A stretch of DNA of 64,000 bases from Cerasicoccus arenae. GTDB taxonomy: Bacteria; Verrucomicrobiota; Verrucomicrobiia; Opitutales; Cerasicoccaceae. The notes beneath the pieces were generated by a model. The model worked only from the letters and a program-made list of their open reading frames with translations, was not told the DNA's origin and made no database searches. The DNA is taken from positions 37,941 to 101,940 of the forward strand of contig NZ_BMXG01000010.1 in the NCBI RefSeq assembly GCF_014651635.1, written 5' to 3'. Position numbers and translations under genes: made by a program. Position 1 is the stretch's first letter, and every line of letters begins with the position of its first letter. Of this stretch, positions 55,293 through 64,000 are shown piece after piece.

Positions 55293-58200
55293 TCAGTTGG
55301 CGGGGTTAACAGGGGTTGCTTTGGTTTCCTGAGGGTGGCCCATCATCCAGTGCATGGTAGTCGTCCAGATATGTTTAATGTCCTCCAGAATCAAATACAC
55401 TGCGGGCACCAGTAGCAGCGTAATGAAGGTTGCGAAGAGAATGCCGAAGCTCAGTGAGATCGCCATTGGGATGAGAAACTGCGCCTGCAAGCTGCGTTCA
55501 AAGAGAATCGGCAGGAGGCCGCAGAAGGTGGTCAACGAAGTCAACAAGATGGGCCGGAATCGCGCGGCCCCTGACTCCCATACGGCCTCCAGCAGCGGCA
55601 CATTGAGTTTTCGCTGGCCGTTGATGTAGTCCACTAGCACGAGGCTGTCGTTGACCACTACGCCTGCCAGCGCGATAATGCCAAAGTTCGACAATTGGCT
55701 GATGGGATGGCCCATGATCACGTGACCCCACACCGCCCCAACCAAACCAAAGGGGATGACAAACATAACAATCGCTGGCTGGAGGTAGCTTTTAAACGGA
55801 ATGGCCAAAAGCGCATACATCACGAAAAGGACCAGCAGCATGCTGCTAAGCATGGACTCATTGCCTTCCTTAACTTCTTTGGCCTCCCCCTTGAACACGT
55901 AGCCTACGCCTTCGTAGTTTGCAATAATCCCTGGCAGGACCTCTTTATCCAGTTTGCTTTTAACGGCTTCGAGATCGATTTGCTCCTTATCCGCATCAGC
56001 GTAGACATTGACTATGCGCTGGCGGTTTTCCCGGTTGATCGCAGCGTAGCCTAGGCCAACTTTGGCTTCGGCAACCTCGGTAAATGGCACTTCGCGTCCA
56101 TCTGCAGTACGAATACGCATTTGTTCTAAATTGCCGACAGATTCGCGGTCTTCGCGGGGGTAGCGGACCATGACGCGGATGTCGTCTCGGCCTCGCTGGA
56201 CGCGTTGCGCCTCCTCGCCAAAGAAGGCGGCGCGCACCTGTTGGCCGAGTTGAGCCTGCGTCAAACCAAGGGCTTCAGCGCTGGGCTTTATCTTCAGTTG
56301 GATTTCCTTTTGGCCATCAGCAAGATTGTCCCGGATGTCGAAAACGCCGTCAAAGTTCCGCAGGGCTTCTTTTACTTCGTTGGCAACTATTCGCAGTTGC
56401 TCAAGGGACTGCCCCGTGAGCTGGATGTCAATGGGTTCGCCTGCGCCACCTGCGGCAGTGGCTTCAAAAGTGATGTCCTTGATTCCAGGGATTTGGCCCA
56501 GTTGGTCCCGCCAGCGATTGGCCAGTAAGACGGCGGAATCTTCGTCCTGCCGTAGCTCTGATTTGGCTAGCTCGACTACGACTTGGCCAAGATGGCTCTG
56601 GACATCGGTTGACATCGTGCCACCTGGTCCGCCACCAAAGGCTTGGATGCCCAGCACGCTTTGGATTTTATCCACTGGGTTTGGCCGACCAGCGGCTTCA
56701 CTTTGGGCGATGACCTCATCCAGCGCCGTAGTAATACGGTTAATGCCATCTGTCGTGATGCTGGCTGGCGTGCCATCGGGGTATTTGAAGACTACGCCAA
56801 TGTAGTCGCTGGGCACCGCGGGGAAGGGCACACGTTTCACCCAACCACCCATAATTAGGGTAACTGTGAGCAACAGAATGCCCACGAAGAACGCCATTGT
56901 TGCATAGCGATGATGCAGTGAAAAGGCCAAGACTGGCCGATATTGTTTGTCAACAAAACGCTCCAGCCCATCGGCAACTTTTCGCTGAAAGCGTTGGAAG
57001 ATATTGAGTTTCTGCCGCTTATGATCGCCTACTTTACACAAGGACAAATGATAGGGCAGGATGAGTTTAGACTCAATCAGCGAGAAGAGGAGGGTCGGGA
57101 TGACCACCATCGGGATCGCTTTCAGAAATTTGCCTTGGAAGCCGGGCAACATCAACAGCGGCATAAAGGCGACGGCAGTCGTCAGGACAGCGAAGGTCAC
57201 TGGTGTGGCGACGGCCTTCGTGCCTCTTACCGATGAATCCACGCCCGGGCCACTACGCTGGAATTCTGAAAACACGCTTTCGCCGACTACGATTGCGTCG
57301 TCGACCACTATGCCTAGCACGAGGATGAAGCCAAACAGCGAGATCAGGTTCACGGAGGTGTCGATCCACGGCATCACCAGAAAAGTGCCCAGGAAGGAAA
57401 TGGGGATGCCCATTGTGACCCAGAAGGCCAGAGAGGGACGTAGGAAAATGGTTAGCACTACTAGAACCAGAAGGAGACCGATCGCACCGTTTTCCAGCAG
57501 CATATTCAGACGGCCCCAGAGGTAGTAGGAGGTGTCGCGCCAAGTGCTGATCGTCACCCCTGGTGGTAGATCAGATTGCTTGTCCTTTACGTATTCTTTG
57601 ACTTGAGCAGAAATGCCCAGCGGGTTCTGGCTCCCTACTTCGTAAACGACTAGGTCCACGCCGGGTTGGCCATCAGTCCTCATCACGAGTGGTTCATCGG
57701 TGAAGCCGTCATTAATCTTGGCCACCTCTCCCAAAAGAATACGGGAACCGTCTTCGCGCGAAATTAAGACGATGTCAGCGAACTGCTGGCGCTCATAGGC
57801 TTGGCCTTTAGTTCGGAGGAGGATTTCTCCGCCGTCGCTTTTGATGGCACCACCTGGTACGTCAACCGAAGTCGAGCGAACAGCTTGAACGACGTCATTA
57901 AAAGATAATCCGTGGCGGCGAAGCGTGTCCTCAGTCACCTCAATACTGATCTCGTAGTCGCGCACACCGATAATCTCAATTTGGCTGACTTTTCCAGTCG
58001 CGAGCAGTTCCTCGCGGACTTCCTCGGCCAAGCGCTTGAGGGTTCTTTCATCGGTGTCTCCGCGTAGCGAAATTGCGAGCACTTCGCGGCGGATTAAGTT
58101 TTCCTGAATAATGGGGCGTTCGGCGTCTGGGGGGAAGGAGTCAATCGAGTCCACCCGCGATTTGATGTCGTCGAGTAGCTTGCGGACGTCGTACCCTTTC

Positions 58201-58481
58201 TCGACCAGCACTGTCACTGTGCCAAAGCCTTCGATGGCAGTGGCGTTCAATTCTTTGATTCCGTCGAGGTCCTGGACTTTTTCTTCGATCAAGGAGACAA
58301 TCTGCCGTTCGACTTCCTCTGGAGCGGCACCGCGGAAGGGTACACGTACGCTGATTGTGTCGAAGGAGAACTGCGGAAACAACTCTACCTTGATGTTTAT
58401 CAACGAGACCAGACCACCGATCACGATGACCATCATCAGCAGGTTGGCGGCTACGCCATTGCGAGCAAACCAGTTAATCAT
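55293..58481 (-). CDS. RND efflux pump permease
   Basis: 1062 aa with the RND layout: first helix (ANLLMMVIVIGGLVSLINI), periplasmic loop with VPFRGAAPEEVERQIVSLIE, membrane block of helices 2-6, including LILPYHL and VLGIVVDDAIVVGESVF, second large loop, and a second helix block with the GVVVNDSLVLVDYINGQRKL motif. Two VVDDAIV/VVNDSLV motifs mark proton relay segments. Substrate class (drug or metal) cannot be decided from the sequence. Overlaps the MFP gene by 4 bases. Confidence 0.93.
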   Translation of the reverse strand: MINWFARNGVAANLLMMVIVIGGLVSLINIKVELFPQFSFDTISVRVPFRGAAPEEVERQIVSLIEEKVQDLDGIKELNATAIEGFGTVTVLVEKGYDVRKLLDDIKSRVDSIDSFPPDAERPIIQENLIRREVLAISLRGDTDERTLKRLAEEVREELLATGKVSQIEIIGVRDYEISIEVTEDTLRRHGLSFNDVVQAVRSTSVDVPGGAIKSDGGEILLRTKGQAYERQQFADIVLISREDGSRILLGEVAKINDGFTDEPLVMRTDGQPGVDLVVYEVGSQNPLGISAQVKEYVKDKQSDLPPGVTISTWRDTSYYLWGRLNMLLENGAIGLLLVLVVLTIFLRPSLAFWVTMGIPISFLGTFLVMPWIDTSVNLISLFGFILVLGIVVDDAIVVGESVFSEFQRSGPGVDSSVRGTKAVATPVTFAVLTTAVAFMPLLMLPGFQGKFLKAIPMVVIPTLLFSLIESKLILPYHLSLCKVGDHKRQKLNIFQRFQRKVADGLERFVDKQYRPVLAFSLHHRYATMAFFVGILLLTVTLIMGGWVKRVPFPAVPSDYIGVVFKYPDGTPASITTDGINRITTALDEVIAQSEAAGRPNPVDKIQSVLGIQAFGGGPGGTMSTDVQSHLGQVVVELAKSELRQDEDSAVLLANRWRDQLGQIPGIKDITFEATAAGGAGEPIDIQLTGQSLEQLRIVANEVKEALRNFDGVFDIRDNLADGQKEIQLKIKPSAEALGLTQAQLGQQVRAAFFGEEAQRVQRGRDDIRVMVRYPREDRESVGNLEQMRIRTADGREVPFTEVAEAKVGLGYAAINRENRQRIVNVYADADKEQIDLEAVKSKLDKEVLPGIIANYEGVGYVFKGEAKEVKEGNESMLSSMLLVLFVMYALLAIPFKSYLQPAIVMFVIPFGLVGAVWGHVIMGHPISQLSNFGIIALAGVVVNDSLVLVDYINGQRKLNVPLLEAVWESGAARFRPILLTSLTTFCGLLPILFERSLQAQFLIPMAISLSFGILFATFITLLLVPAVYLILEDIKHIWTTTMHWMMGHPQETKATPVNPAN

Positions 58482-59698
58482 GGCTCAATGACTTTCAATT
58501 CCATGCCTTCAACCACATATTCGACCGGACTAGTGATGACGCGCTCGCCTGGGCTCAAGCCTTTGCTGATAACGACAGTGTCTGTGTTGGCTTGGGTGAC
58601 CATCACTGGGCGTTGGGTCAGTGTATTGTCCGGTTGGGCGATGAGGATCGTATCGCCCGCTTGCAAGGCGCTGCGTGGGACGACGTAGCTGTCTGGGACG
58701 AGTCGACCTTCAATTTTTGCGCGGACATACATGCCGGGCTTGAGCGCTGGGCGGCCAGGTTGTTCGGAGTCCTTGGCCAGCGGGTTTTCTATTTCGACCA
58801 CGGCGTCGAGCATTCGACTCCGCTGGTCAAAGGTGGCACCGGTCCGGACAACATGACCCTGCCATGTATAATCGCGTCCACCGAAAGTCGCGCTGATAAC
58901 CGCCTTGGGGCCATCAATCTCCTCTTGGTCGAGGTCGGAGGGCAAATCCAGCCGTGCGAGTTCGGCATCGGACAGCGGCAAAAAGACTTCAACGACATCC
59001 GTCGCGTAGATCATACCCAAGGCACTGTTAGCTCCAGCAAACTGGCCGACATCGACCGACTGCTCTACCACACGTCCGTCATAAGGCGCGAGCAGCGTTG
59101 TGCGCTTCAAGTTGTGCTGGGCGCGTTTCAGGGCTGCTTCAGCGCTGGTGATCATAGCCTCGGCCTGTTCCAACTGTGGTTTGCGCAAGGCAAGATCGCT
59201 GGCGTCGCCACGTCCGAGGTCTTTCCAGTCTGATGTGGCTTGTTCGGCTAGCGCTTGCTCTTGGGCGAGGTTAAATTTGGCCTGCGCTAGATTCGCCTGC
59301 GCATTGGCTACGGCTGCCTCGTAGTCCACGGGATCAATCTGGATTAGCGCCTCGCCTTGGCGGATGAAGCCGCCCTCACGGAAATTCGACGACACTAACT
59401 CCACGCGGCCAGCGACTTCTGCGGTCAGTTTGGTTTGCACGCGTGGTCGCACGGTGCCTTGGGAGGTTACACTGAGGCGAACTGATTGGGGTTGGACCGA
59501 AATGACCTCCACCGCGAACTCGCGTTTGGGCGGCGTCTTCTTTTCTGGCTCGGGTTTGGAGTTGATGATAAAATAGCCCAACATGGCTGCTCCCGCCAAA
59601 ATCAGCACTGGCAGGATGATTTTAATCGGGGTGATCGGCTGTGCGCTAGGTTGACTCGGATGCCGATCGGTTTCAGTCGGCTTTTCAAAGGTGTTCAT
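58478..59698 (-). CDS. RND efflux periplasmic adaptor (MFP) subunit
   Basis: 406 aa. One N-terminal membrane helix (about 26-46), then lipoyl-like (EVAGRVELVSSNFREGGFIR), coiled-coil (about 110-190, Ala/Gln-rich) and beta-barrel domains (DGRVVEQSVDVGQFAGANSA). It links the inner-membrane pump to the outer-membrane channel. Starts 5 bases after the OMF gene stop. Confidence 0.9.
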   Translation of the reverse strand: MNTFEKPTETDRHPSQPSAQPITPIKIILPVLILAGAAMLGYFIINSKPEPEKKTPPKREFAVEVISVQPQSVRLSVTSQGTVRPRVQTKLTAEVAGRVELVSSNFREGGFIRQGEALIQIDPVDYEAAVANAQANLAQAKFNLAQEQALAEQATSDWKDLGRGDASDLALRKPQLEQAEAMITSAEAALKRAQHNLKRTTLLAPYDGRVVEQSVDVGQFAGANSALGMIYATDVVEVFLPLSDAELARLDLPSDLDQEEIDGPKAVISATFGGRDYTWQGHVVRTGATFDQRSRMLDAVVEIENPLAKDSEQPGRPALKPGMYVRAKIEGRLVPDSYVVPRSALQAGDTILIAQPDNTLTQRPVMVTQANTDTVVISKGLSPGERVITSPVEYVVEGMELKVIEP

Positions 59699-59703
59699 GG
59701 TGG

Positions 59704-61233
59704 TTAAGATTCCTCCGCTTCGGTTGGGTCTTGCAGGGCTACTTTTGCGGGCATCGCCTCCTTTTGAGGCAGAGAAATAGGCTCTGGCCCTAATGGCGTT
59801 CTCACATCGATTTCCTCCTTGGAAGAGGCCTCATCGAAGTCGCCGCCAAGGGCGAGGTAAAGATTCACGCGGTTGACGAGGCGTCCCGTTCGGGCAGAGA
59901 TCAACGCTGTGCTGGCTTCGAAGGTGCGGCGCTGTGAATCGAGCACGGTGATGATGTCTGTCAGTCCACGTTGATAACGCTCCCAAGCGGCATTTTCTGC
60001 AGCGATGGATTGCGTGGCGGACTCATTGAGGTTGGTGACGCGCTGGTCGAGGTAGCGTTCGGCTGCCAAGGCCGTTTCAACCTCGCGAAAGGCTTCCAGT
60101 GCGGTTTGTCCGTAGCTGGCTAGACGTTCCTGGGCGACGGCTCTTGCGCGGTCAACGGCGGCACTTAGGCGCATACCTTGGAAGATTGGTTGGAGGGCGT
60201 TACCAGCAAGGCTCCAGACTGAAAAGCTGTTGCCGAGCAGATCGCCGAGGGCGTCGCTGGAGTAGCCGTAGCTGCCCGTCAGGCTGATGCGTGGCAACAT
60301 CGCTTTACGCGCTTCGCTGACGCGCTTGCCAGAGGCGGCAAGCTGGCGCTCGGCCACGATTAGGTCTGGGCGCCGCTCCAGCAGTTCTGATGGCAGGCCG
60401 ATCGGCACCGCACGCACGATTTGTGGTTGTTCAGGGGCAATGGCTAGTTCTCTGGCAGGATAACGGCCCAGCAGTACCTCCAGTTCACGAATGGCGACAT
60501 CTAAATCCCGTCCGCGCGCGTCCATAGCGGCCTTGGCGGCGGCGGTTTGAGCGAGGGACAAGCGCAAATCAAGTGCTGGGCTGACGCCGCGTTCGTAGCG
60601 CTGGCGAATGGCTTCGGTAGCGGTGTGAAAACTGTCGTAGGTGTTGGTGGCGAGCTCCAGTTGTTGGTGGGTCTCAATGGCGCGGAACCAAGCGTTGGCG
60701 GTGCGGGCAGCTAGGGAGAGGCGTGCACCGCGCAAGGTTGCCAGGGCGCTTTGTACGTCCGCCAGCGCTGCGCTTTGACGATCACGGAGGCGGCCCCAAA
60801 CGTCGATTTCCCAGCTTGCGCCAACACCGAGCACGAACGATGTGAATTCACTGCTGCTTCCTCCAACGTTTTGGCGTTGGCGCCCGGCGTCGAATTCTCC
60901 GTTGATCTGTGGATAGCTGTCGGCCCCGGCAATGGTGGCGTCGGCCCCGACAATGCTCAAGTTAGCCGCTGTCGCCTGGAGATCGTAATTATGGGCAATG
61001 GCTTCGTTGATCAGGGGGCGAAGTTCAGGGGAATCAAAATCGCTGATCCAGCCGCTGCTTTGAGTATCGAGCGATTTATCACGCTCGGTTTCACTGGCTT
61101 CGGCGTCAGCAGTCCAGCCTGCTGGGTAGTTAGCGGGCATGTCCGCGACCTGGCTAGGGGGGGGGGAGGCGCAGCCAGCGAACACCAGAGCGGTGCCGAG
61201 CAAGCCTAGTTGCTGCCTAAGAAGGCGATTCAA
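59704..61233 (-). CDS. RND efflux outer-membrane lipoprotein (NodT family)
   Basis: The TTG at 61233 overlapping the TetR stop (TTGA) is preferred, because it gives a compact lipoprotein signal (MNRLLRQQLGLLGTALVFAG, lipid Cys at residue 21); an upstream TTG at 61269 would add 12 Arg-rich residues. 509 aa. OMF repeats: WEIDVWGRLRDRQSAALADV, ATNTYDSFHTATEAIRQRYE and ELLERRPDLIVAERQLAASG, a signature of NodT-type channels. A G10 tract (61157-61166) codes Ser-Pro-Pro-Pro right after the lipid Cys, in frame. Confidence 0.9.
   Translation of the reverse strand: MNRLLRQQLGLLGTALVFAGCASPPPSQVADMPANYPAGWTADAEASETERDKSLDTQSSGWISDFDSPELRPLINEAIAHNYDLQATAANLSIVGADATIAGADSYPQINGEFDAGRQRQNVGGSSSEFTSFVLGVGASWEIDVWGRLRDRQSAALADVQSALATLRGARLSLAARTANAWFRAIETHQQLELATNTYDSFHTATEAIRQRYERGVSPALDLRLSLAQTAAAKAAMDARGRDLDVAIRELEVLLGRYPARELAIAPEQPQIVRAVPIGLPSELLERRPDLIVAERQLAASGKRVSEARKAMLPRISLTGSYGYSSDALGDLLGNSFSVWSLAGNALQPIFQGMRLSAAVDRARAVAQERLASYGQTALEAFREVETALAAERYLDQRVTNLNESATQSIAAENAAWERYQRGLTDIITVLDSQRRTFEASTALISARTGRLVNRVNLYLALGGDFDEASSKEEIDVRTPLGPEPISLPQKEAMPAKVALQDPTEAEES
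61157..61166. repeat. G10 homopolymer just after the lipobox of the efflux outer-membrane protein
   Basis: Ten G on the plus strand, encoding part of Ser-Pro-Pro-Pro four residues after the lipid-modified Cys. In frame here; a slip would abolish the channel. Confidence 0.9.
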
Positions 61234-61865
61234 TTTGCGTCTCCTTGGGGCCCGCGAAAACCGGCGCAAATGAAATCACGGAGGCGTTCGCAAGTGGCGT
61301 CCATATCGCTACCATCAATATGCACGCAACCTCGGTTCATGGAATGATGGGTTACTAGTGCACCGAGCATGGTGGCAATGGATAAGTGAAATCGCCAAGC
61401 CAGTTCATTGGGGGGGAGGTTAGGCATTACGCTGGCGAGGGCTTCCAGGAAGCGGCGGGACAGGTCGACAAAAAATTCCTCGTGCAGTTGTTGCCAAAAC
61501 TCCTCGGACTCTGAAAACACGCGTCCAATCATTCGTAGGAAGATGGCGTTGGCACCATCAGGCCCTTTAGCGGCTTCAAACATGGGCTGGAGTAGTGCAT
61601 CGAAAATGTCCTCTAGTTGAGGTTTCTCAGGACGAGCCAGTGCGGCGTTGAGCAGTTCCAGACGGGCATTGTTGAGTGGGACGATCTTAGCGCGGAACAT
61701 TTCCCACATGAGCGCTTTTTTGGAGCCAAAGTGATAGTTGACGGCGGCGAGGTTTACGCCAGCGGCTTCTGTGAGGTTGCGCATGGATGTTCCTTCAAAC
61801 CCACGTTCAGCGTAGAATCGTTCTGCGGCTTCTAAAATACGTTGTTGTGTGTCTAGTGGATCCAT
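61230..61865 (-). CDS. TetR-family regulator of the efflux operon
   Basis: The ATG at 61865 starts MDPLDTQQRILEAAERFYAE, a typical TetR N-terminus; upstream in-frame starts are unlikely. 211 aa. Helix-turn-helix: GTSMRNLTEAAGVNLAAVNY, then HFGSKKALMWEMF. The C-terminal ligand domain (FLRMIGRVFSESEEFWQQLH) resembles the CecR/DUF1956 group. First gene of the operon TetR, OMF, MFP, RND, so autoregulation is likely. A palindrome for its binding lies just upstream. Confidence 0.92.
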   Translation of the reverse strand: MDPLDTQQRILEAAERFYAERGFEGTSMRNLTEAAGVNLAAVNYHFGSKKALMWEMFRAKIVPLNNARLELLNAALARPEKPQLEDIFDALLQPMFEAAKGPDGANAIFLRMIGRVFSESEEFWQQLHEEFFVDLSRRFLEALASVMPNLPPNELAWRFHLSIATMLGALVTHHSMNRGCVHIDGSDMDATCERLRDFICAGFRGPQGDAN

Positions 61866-61874
61866 GCTCGGGTT

Positions 61875-61884
61875 CAAACGTTTG
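61875..61884. promoter_or_regulatory. Putative TetR operator
   Basis: CAAACGTTTG is a perfect palindrome 10 bases upstream of the TetR start codon and just before the divergent membrane gene. Several TetR regulators of this type bind AAACGTTT-like sites. Assignment is by symmetry and position. Confidence 0.5.
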
Positions 61885-61907
61885 TTTAAAATGCCGTGTT
61901 TTGTCAA

Positions 61908-62375
61908 ATGCACAGGCAAAAATTATTTCAGCAGGCATTTGACGAACAGGGGGCAAATGGTGACGATTTCGGGATGCTGTTGATTTACCTGGTGCCGTTC
62001 ATTATGCTGATCGATATTGCGCAATTACTTGTGGCAGAGCGGTTCATCGGGATGAAGCAGATCCGCAGTGGCCAGCACCCATTGGAGAGTGACCGCCGCC
62101 CGCCTAATTGGGCTATTGCCATTTGGATTACTGGTTTGTGCATCTTGTGGCTATATATGATCTTACTGGTATTTGATCCGCGAGGAGCTTTGCAAGGTGG
62201 GTTGATGTTTTTCGTATCGCTGAGCGGCTTTGCCCTCCGGCGCATGGCTGGGTTGAAATGGGCGCTGGTGTTGATGACCATTGAGACTGCGATCCGGCTT
62301 GGCTTGTTGGCGAACATGCTAATGGTCGTTTTCTTCTTTGACGGGCGTCTGCTTCCAGCGAGTTATTATCAATAA
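61908..62375 (+). CDS. Small membrane protein of unknown function
   Basis: Divergent from the TetR gene. The start is uncertain: ATG 61908 (155 aa) or ATG 61974. Four membrane segments are likely: LLIYLVPFIMLIDIAQLLV, WAIAIWITGLCILWLYMILL, GGLMFFVSLSGFALRRMAG, and ALVLMTIETAIRLGLLANML. No family was recognised. Position opposite a TetR operator suggests it may be controlled together with the efflux pump. Confidence 0.65.
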   Translation: MHRQKLFQQAFDEQGANGDDFGMLLIYLVPFIMLIDIAQLLVAERFIGMKQIRSGQHPLESDRRPPNWAIAIWITGLCILWLYMILLVFDPRGALQGGLMFFVSLSGFALRRMAGLKWALVLMTIETAIRLGLLANMLMVVFFFDGRLLPASYYQ

Positions 62376-62398
62376 CAATGCCTTCTTGAGGCGTTGGT

Positions 62399-63708
62399 CT
62401 ACTGAGCGGTGTCTTCGGCGGCTGACTCCACCACGGCAGATTCGGTTGCTGGCGACGCGGGTTGAAGGCTTGCGGTGGTCGGTTTCAGCGGTGAGGCCTC
62501 TTCCTCTACTTCAAGCGTGGCTTCGGTTTTTTCAGAATCCAAGGTCGGATTTTCTGCTGCCGCTGGGGGCGTTTTGGACGCGGGCTTGATATCCACAGGT
62601 GAGACATCTGCTGGGTTGGGGTCGGATGATTTTAGGCCTTCCAATGACAGATAAATTTCCTCCGGTGTTTTCTGGACGGGGGGCATCGCAGTGGGCGGGG
62701 CCTCGCGGATGCCAACTTTGATTGGTAATTCGATCAACTCGTCGCCGCGGCGGACCGTTATATTGACCAGTTCGTTTGGACGCGTGTAGAAAAAGGCCGT
62801 GCGCAGATTTTCGTCGGTGCGGATGTCGAAGTCGCCAACTTTGATCAAGATATCGCCTGCCGTGACGCCGCCTTTGCCTGCAGGGCCATCGGGGTCGACG
62901 ACTTCGATCTCAATGTGCGGGCCTTTCTCGAGATTAGGTTTTTGCAAAGTGCTGAAGCCGAAATGCGCAAAAGTGACTTTGCCGGAAAACAGGATGTCGT
63001 CACGGATGCGTTGAACCGCGCGTGCTGGCAAGATGAATGAAGAGCGGATCTCGGGGAGGGCGACGATCACCATGCCAATGAGTGAGCCGTTGATATCGAA
63101 TACAGGCGAGCCGCCCTCACCGCCGTCAAAGGGGATGTCGGAGCGCAAATAGACGGTGGGTAAAATTCGGTCGCCGTAGCGGGTGTTCCAGCCGTTGATG
63201 AGCCCCAGTGATGGGCCGGTTGCCATGCCGAGTTCGCTGGTTAGTGCGACCACAAAGCTGCCGATCTCAGGCGGGTTGGGTTTTTCGGCGAAGCGCAAAA
63301 ACTGGAAATCGCCTGGTACAGCGAGCGCCTTAATGATGGCAACATTGGTGAGCGGGTCGCTGCCAATGACTTCAGCTAGATAGCCTACTCCGTCGCGTTC
63401 CACCCAGAGCCGGTCAGCACCAAAAATGGTGTTGGTATTGGTCATGATGTGCCCATCGCGACTGATGAAAAAGCCGGTGCCGACGAAAAGTGCGGGGCGG
63501 CCGGTATCCCCCTCGGGATTATGCGCCGCATACACGGTGACCACGGCGTTTCTGTTCGTCTGATAGATTTCGACGACACGCTTTTGCAGGCTCAGAGCGC
63601 CGCCATTGGCGTCACTTTGGGCTAGCAGGAGCCGTGGTGTGGCTAAAAAAAAACCGCGAGCAGGCAATGGACGAGCCTACCGCCAAAAGATGGGAGAGTG
63701 CGCAACAC
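62399..63708 (-). CDS. HtrA-like protein with PDZ domain, apparent pseudo-protease, signal peptide split by an A9 tract
   Basis: The trypsin-like domain (FVGTGFFISRDGHIMTNTNT, IGSDPLTNVAIIKALA, FDGGEGGSPVFDINGSLIGM) aligns with HtrA/DegP, but the catalytic sites are substituted: His of TNNHV is Asn (N79 in the 422-residue frame from 63667), Asp of SDIAL is Asn (N108), and Ser of GNSGG is Gly (G185). A PDZ domain (about 245-325) and a Pro/Glu/Ala-rich tail follow. The frame from 63667 starts with a poor signal peptide (MPARGFFLATPRLLLAQ). With ten instead of nine T on the coding strand at 63645-63653, it would join the upstream frame from GTG 63708 into MLRTLPSFGGRLVHCLLAVF plus FLATPRLLLAQS, a good signal peptide. 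Confidence 0.82.
63645..63653. repeat. A9 homopolymer splitting the HtrA-like signal peptide
   Basis: Nine A on the plus strand, T on the coding strand. Ten (or seven) would join the two halves of a classic signal peptide. Confidence 0.9.
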
Positions 63709-63718
63709 GTTAAGAGGC

Positions 63719-64000
63719 TTAATAAATCGAGCGGACAGGGCCGCCGGCCATCGCAAGGGTGGCATGCGAAGCCGAATCGATCGCGTTGTAGGCAAAGTGG
63801 ACGCCATCCCGCTGACTGGTGGGCATATAATGGGTAGCGGCAACGGTGGTGAAGGTCGGGTCAGATGATTCAGTTGCTGAGAATGAGCCCACAACGAAAT
63901 GCGGGTCAGCGGACTCAGGCATAGAGGCCTGTGCAACGACTGTCTCTAGCTGGGCGGCAGGGGGGGGGGTAACTGCCAATATTGTCGTGGGTGAGGGGGG
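63719..64000 (-). CDS. C-terminal part of an unknown protein (5' end outside window)
   Basis: The frame is open to the window edge and ends at 63719, 10 bases before the preferred start of the HtrA-like gene, so it likely precedes it in an operon. The visible end reads PTTILAVTPPPAAQLETVVA and later FVVGSFSATESSDP, ending GPVRSIY. It is Ser/Thr/Ala-rich, with no recognised motif. A G10 tract (63960-63969) codes the three prolines, in frame, and the sequence ends in another G-run at the window edge. Confidence 0.5.
   Translation of the reverse strand, partial: PPSPTTILAVTPPPAAQLETVVAQASMPESADPHFVVGSFSATESSDPTFTTVAATHYMPTSQRDGVHFAYNAIDSASHATLAMAGGPVRSIY
63960..63969. repeat. G10 homopolymer in the gene at the right edge
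   Basis: Ten G on the plus strand, encoding part of Thr-Pro-Pro-Pro. In frame. Bases 63995-64000 are a further G-run cut by the window. Confidence 0.88.

Overview
The window looks like a chromosome segment of a Gram-negative, aerobic/facultative bacterium, most likely a marine Verrucomicrobiota of the Opitutae type (inference). The sequence shows LPS export genes (lptC-lptA-lptB), a large TonB-dependent receptor with an EFEV-type TonB box, a PEP-CTERM protein, a monomeric NADP isocitrate dehydrogenase, HPr kinase, and a GldF/GldG-like ABC operon. No rRNA, tRNA, CRISPR array or insertion sequence was recognised.

Layout. (1) 1-4863, plus strand: the end of a siphovirus-type tail module (tape measure C-terminus, two tail proteins of about 210 aa, a 646-aa tail-tip protein and a small protein). 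No lysis genes follow. (2) 4864-7178: AT-rich, gene-poor accessory stretch with two unrecognised genes; the first carries an R-x4-H motif that could mark a HEPN fold. (3) 7179-20933, plus strand: a complete TonB energising locus of the TtpC type (DUF3450, TtpC-like ExbB, ExbB, two ExbDs, TonB, TPR protein, two exported unknowns, TonB-dependent receptor), followed by an exported beta-helix-like protein, a PEP-CTERM protein and an exported unknown. (4) 21014-23875: CstA-family transporter and aldose epimerase, with a possible decayed gene scrap between them. (5) 23877-27814, minus strand: Asp23-AmaP-like-ThiE and AccB-AccC. (6) 28069-36635: a small STAS-like protein, then an AsmA-like protein and a four-gene operon of GldA/F/G-like ABC transporter plus DUF4340. 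(7) 36827-41285: divergent anaerobic genes hemN and nrdD-nrdG around a region rich in inverted repeats. (8) 41330-44696: nadC-birA-coaX and an LpoB-like lipoprotein; nadC is split by a 16-base C/G tract. (9) 44883-51133: dnaA with an oriC-like upstream region, hprK, lptB, lptA, lptC, folC. (10) 51249-55278: DUF4886 protein, monomeric IDH, small unknown. (11) 55293-61865: TetR-OMF-MFP-RND efflux operon. (12) 61896-64000: a membrane protein, an HtrA-like protein whose three catalytic residues all appear substituted and whose signal peptide is split by an A9 tract, and the end of a further gene.

Most unusual points: long G/C homopolymers (9 to 16 bases) inside coding genes, including dnaA, thiE and nadC, all in the right-hand 40 kb; the apparent HtrA pseudo-protease; the tandem ExbD pair sharing a 31-base identical stretch; and the accessory pair beside the tail module. 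Functions are assigned from motifs read by eye; no database search was run.
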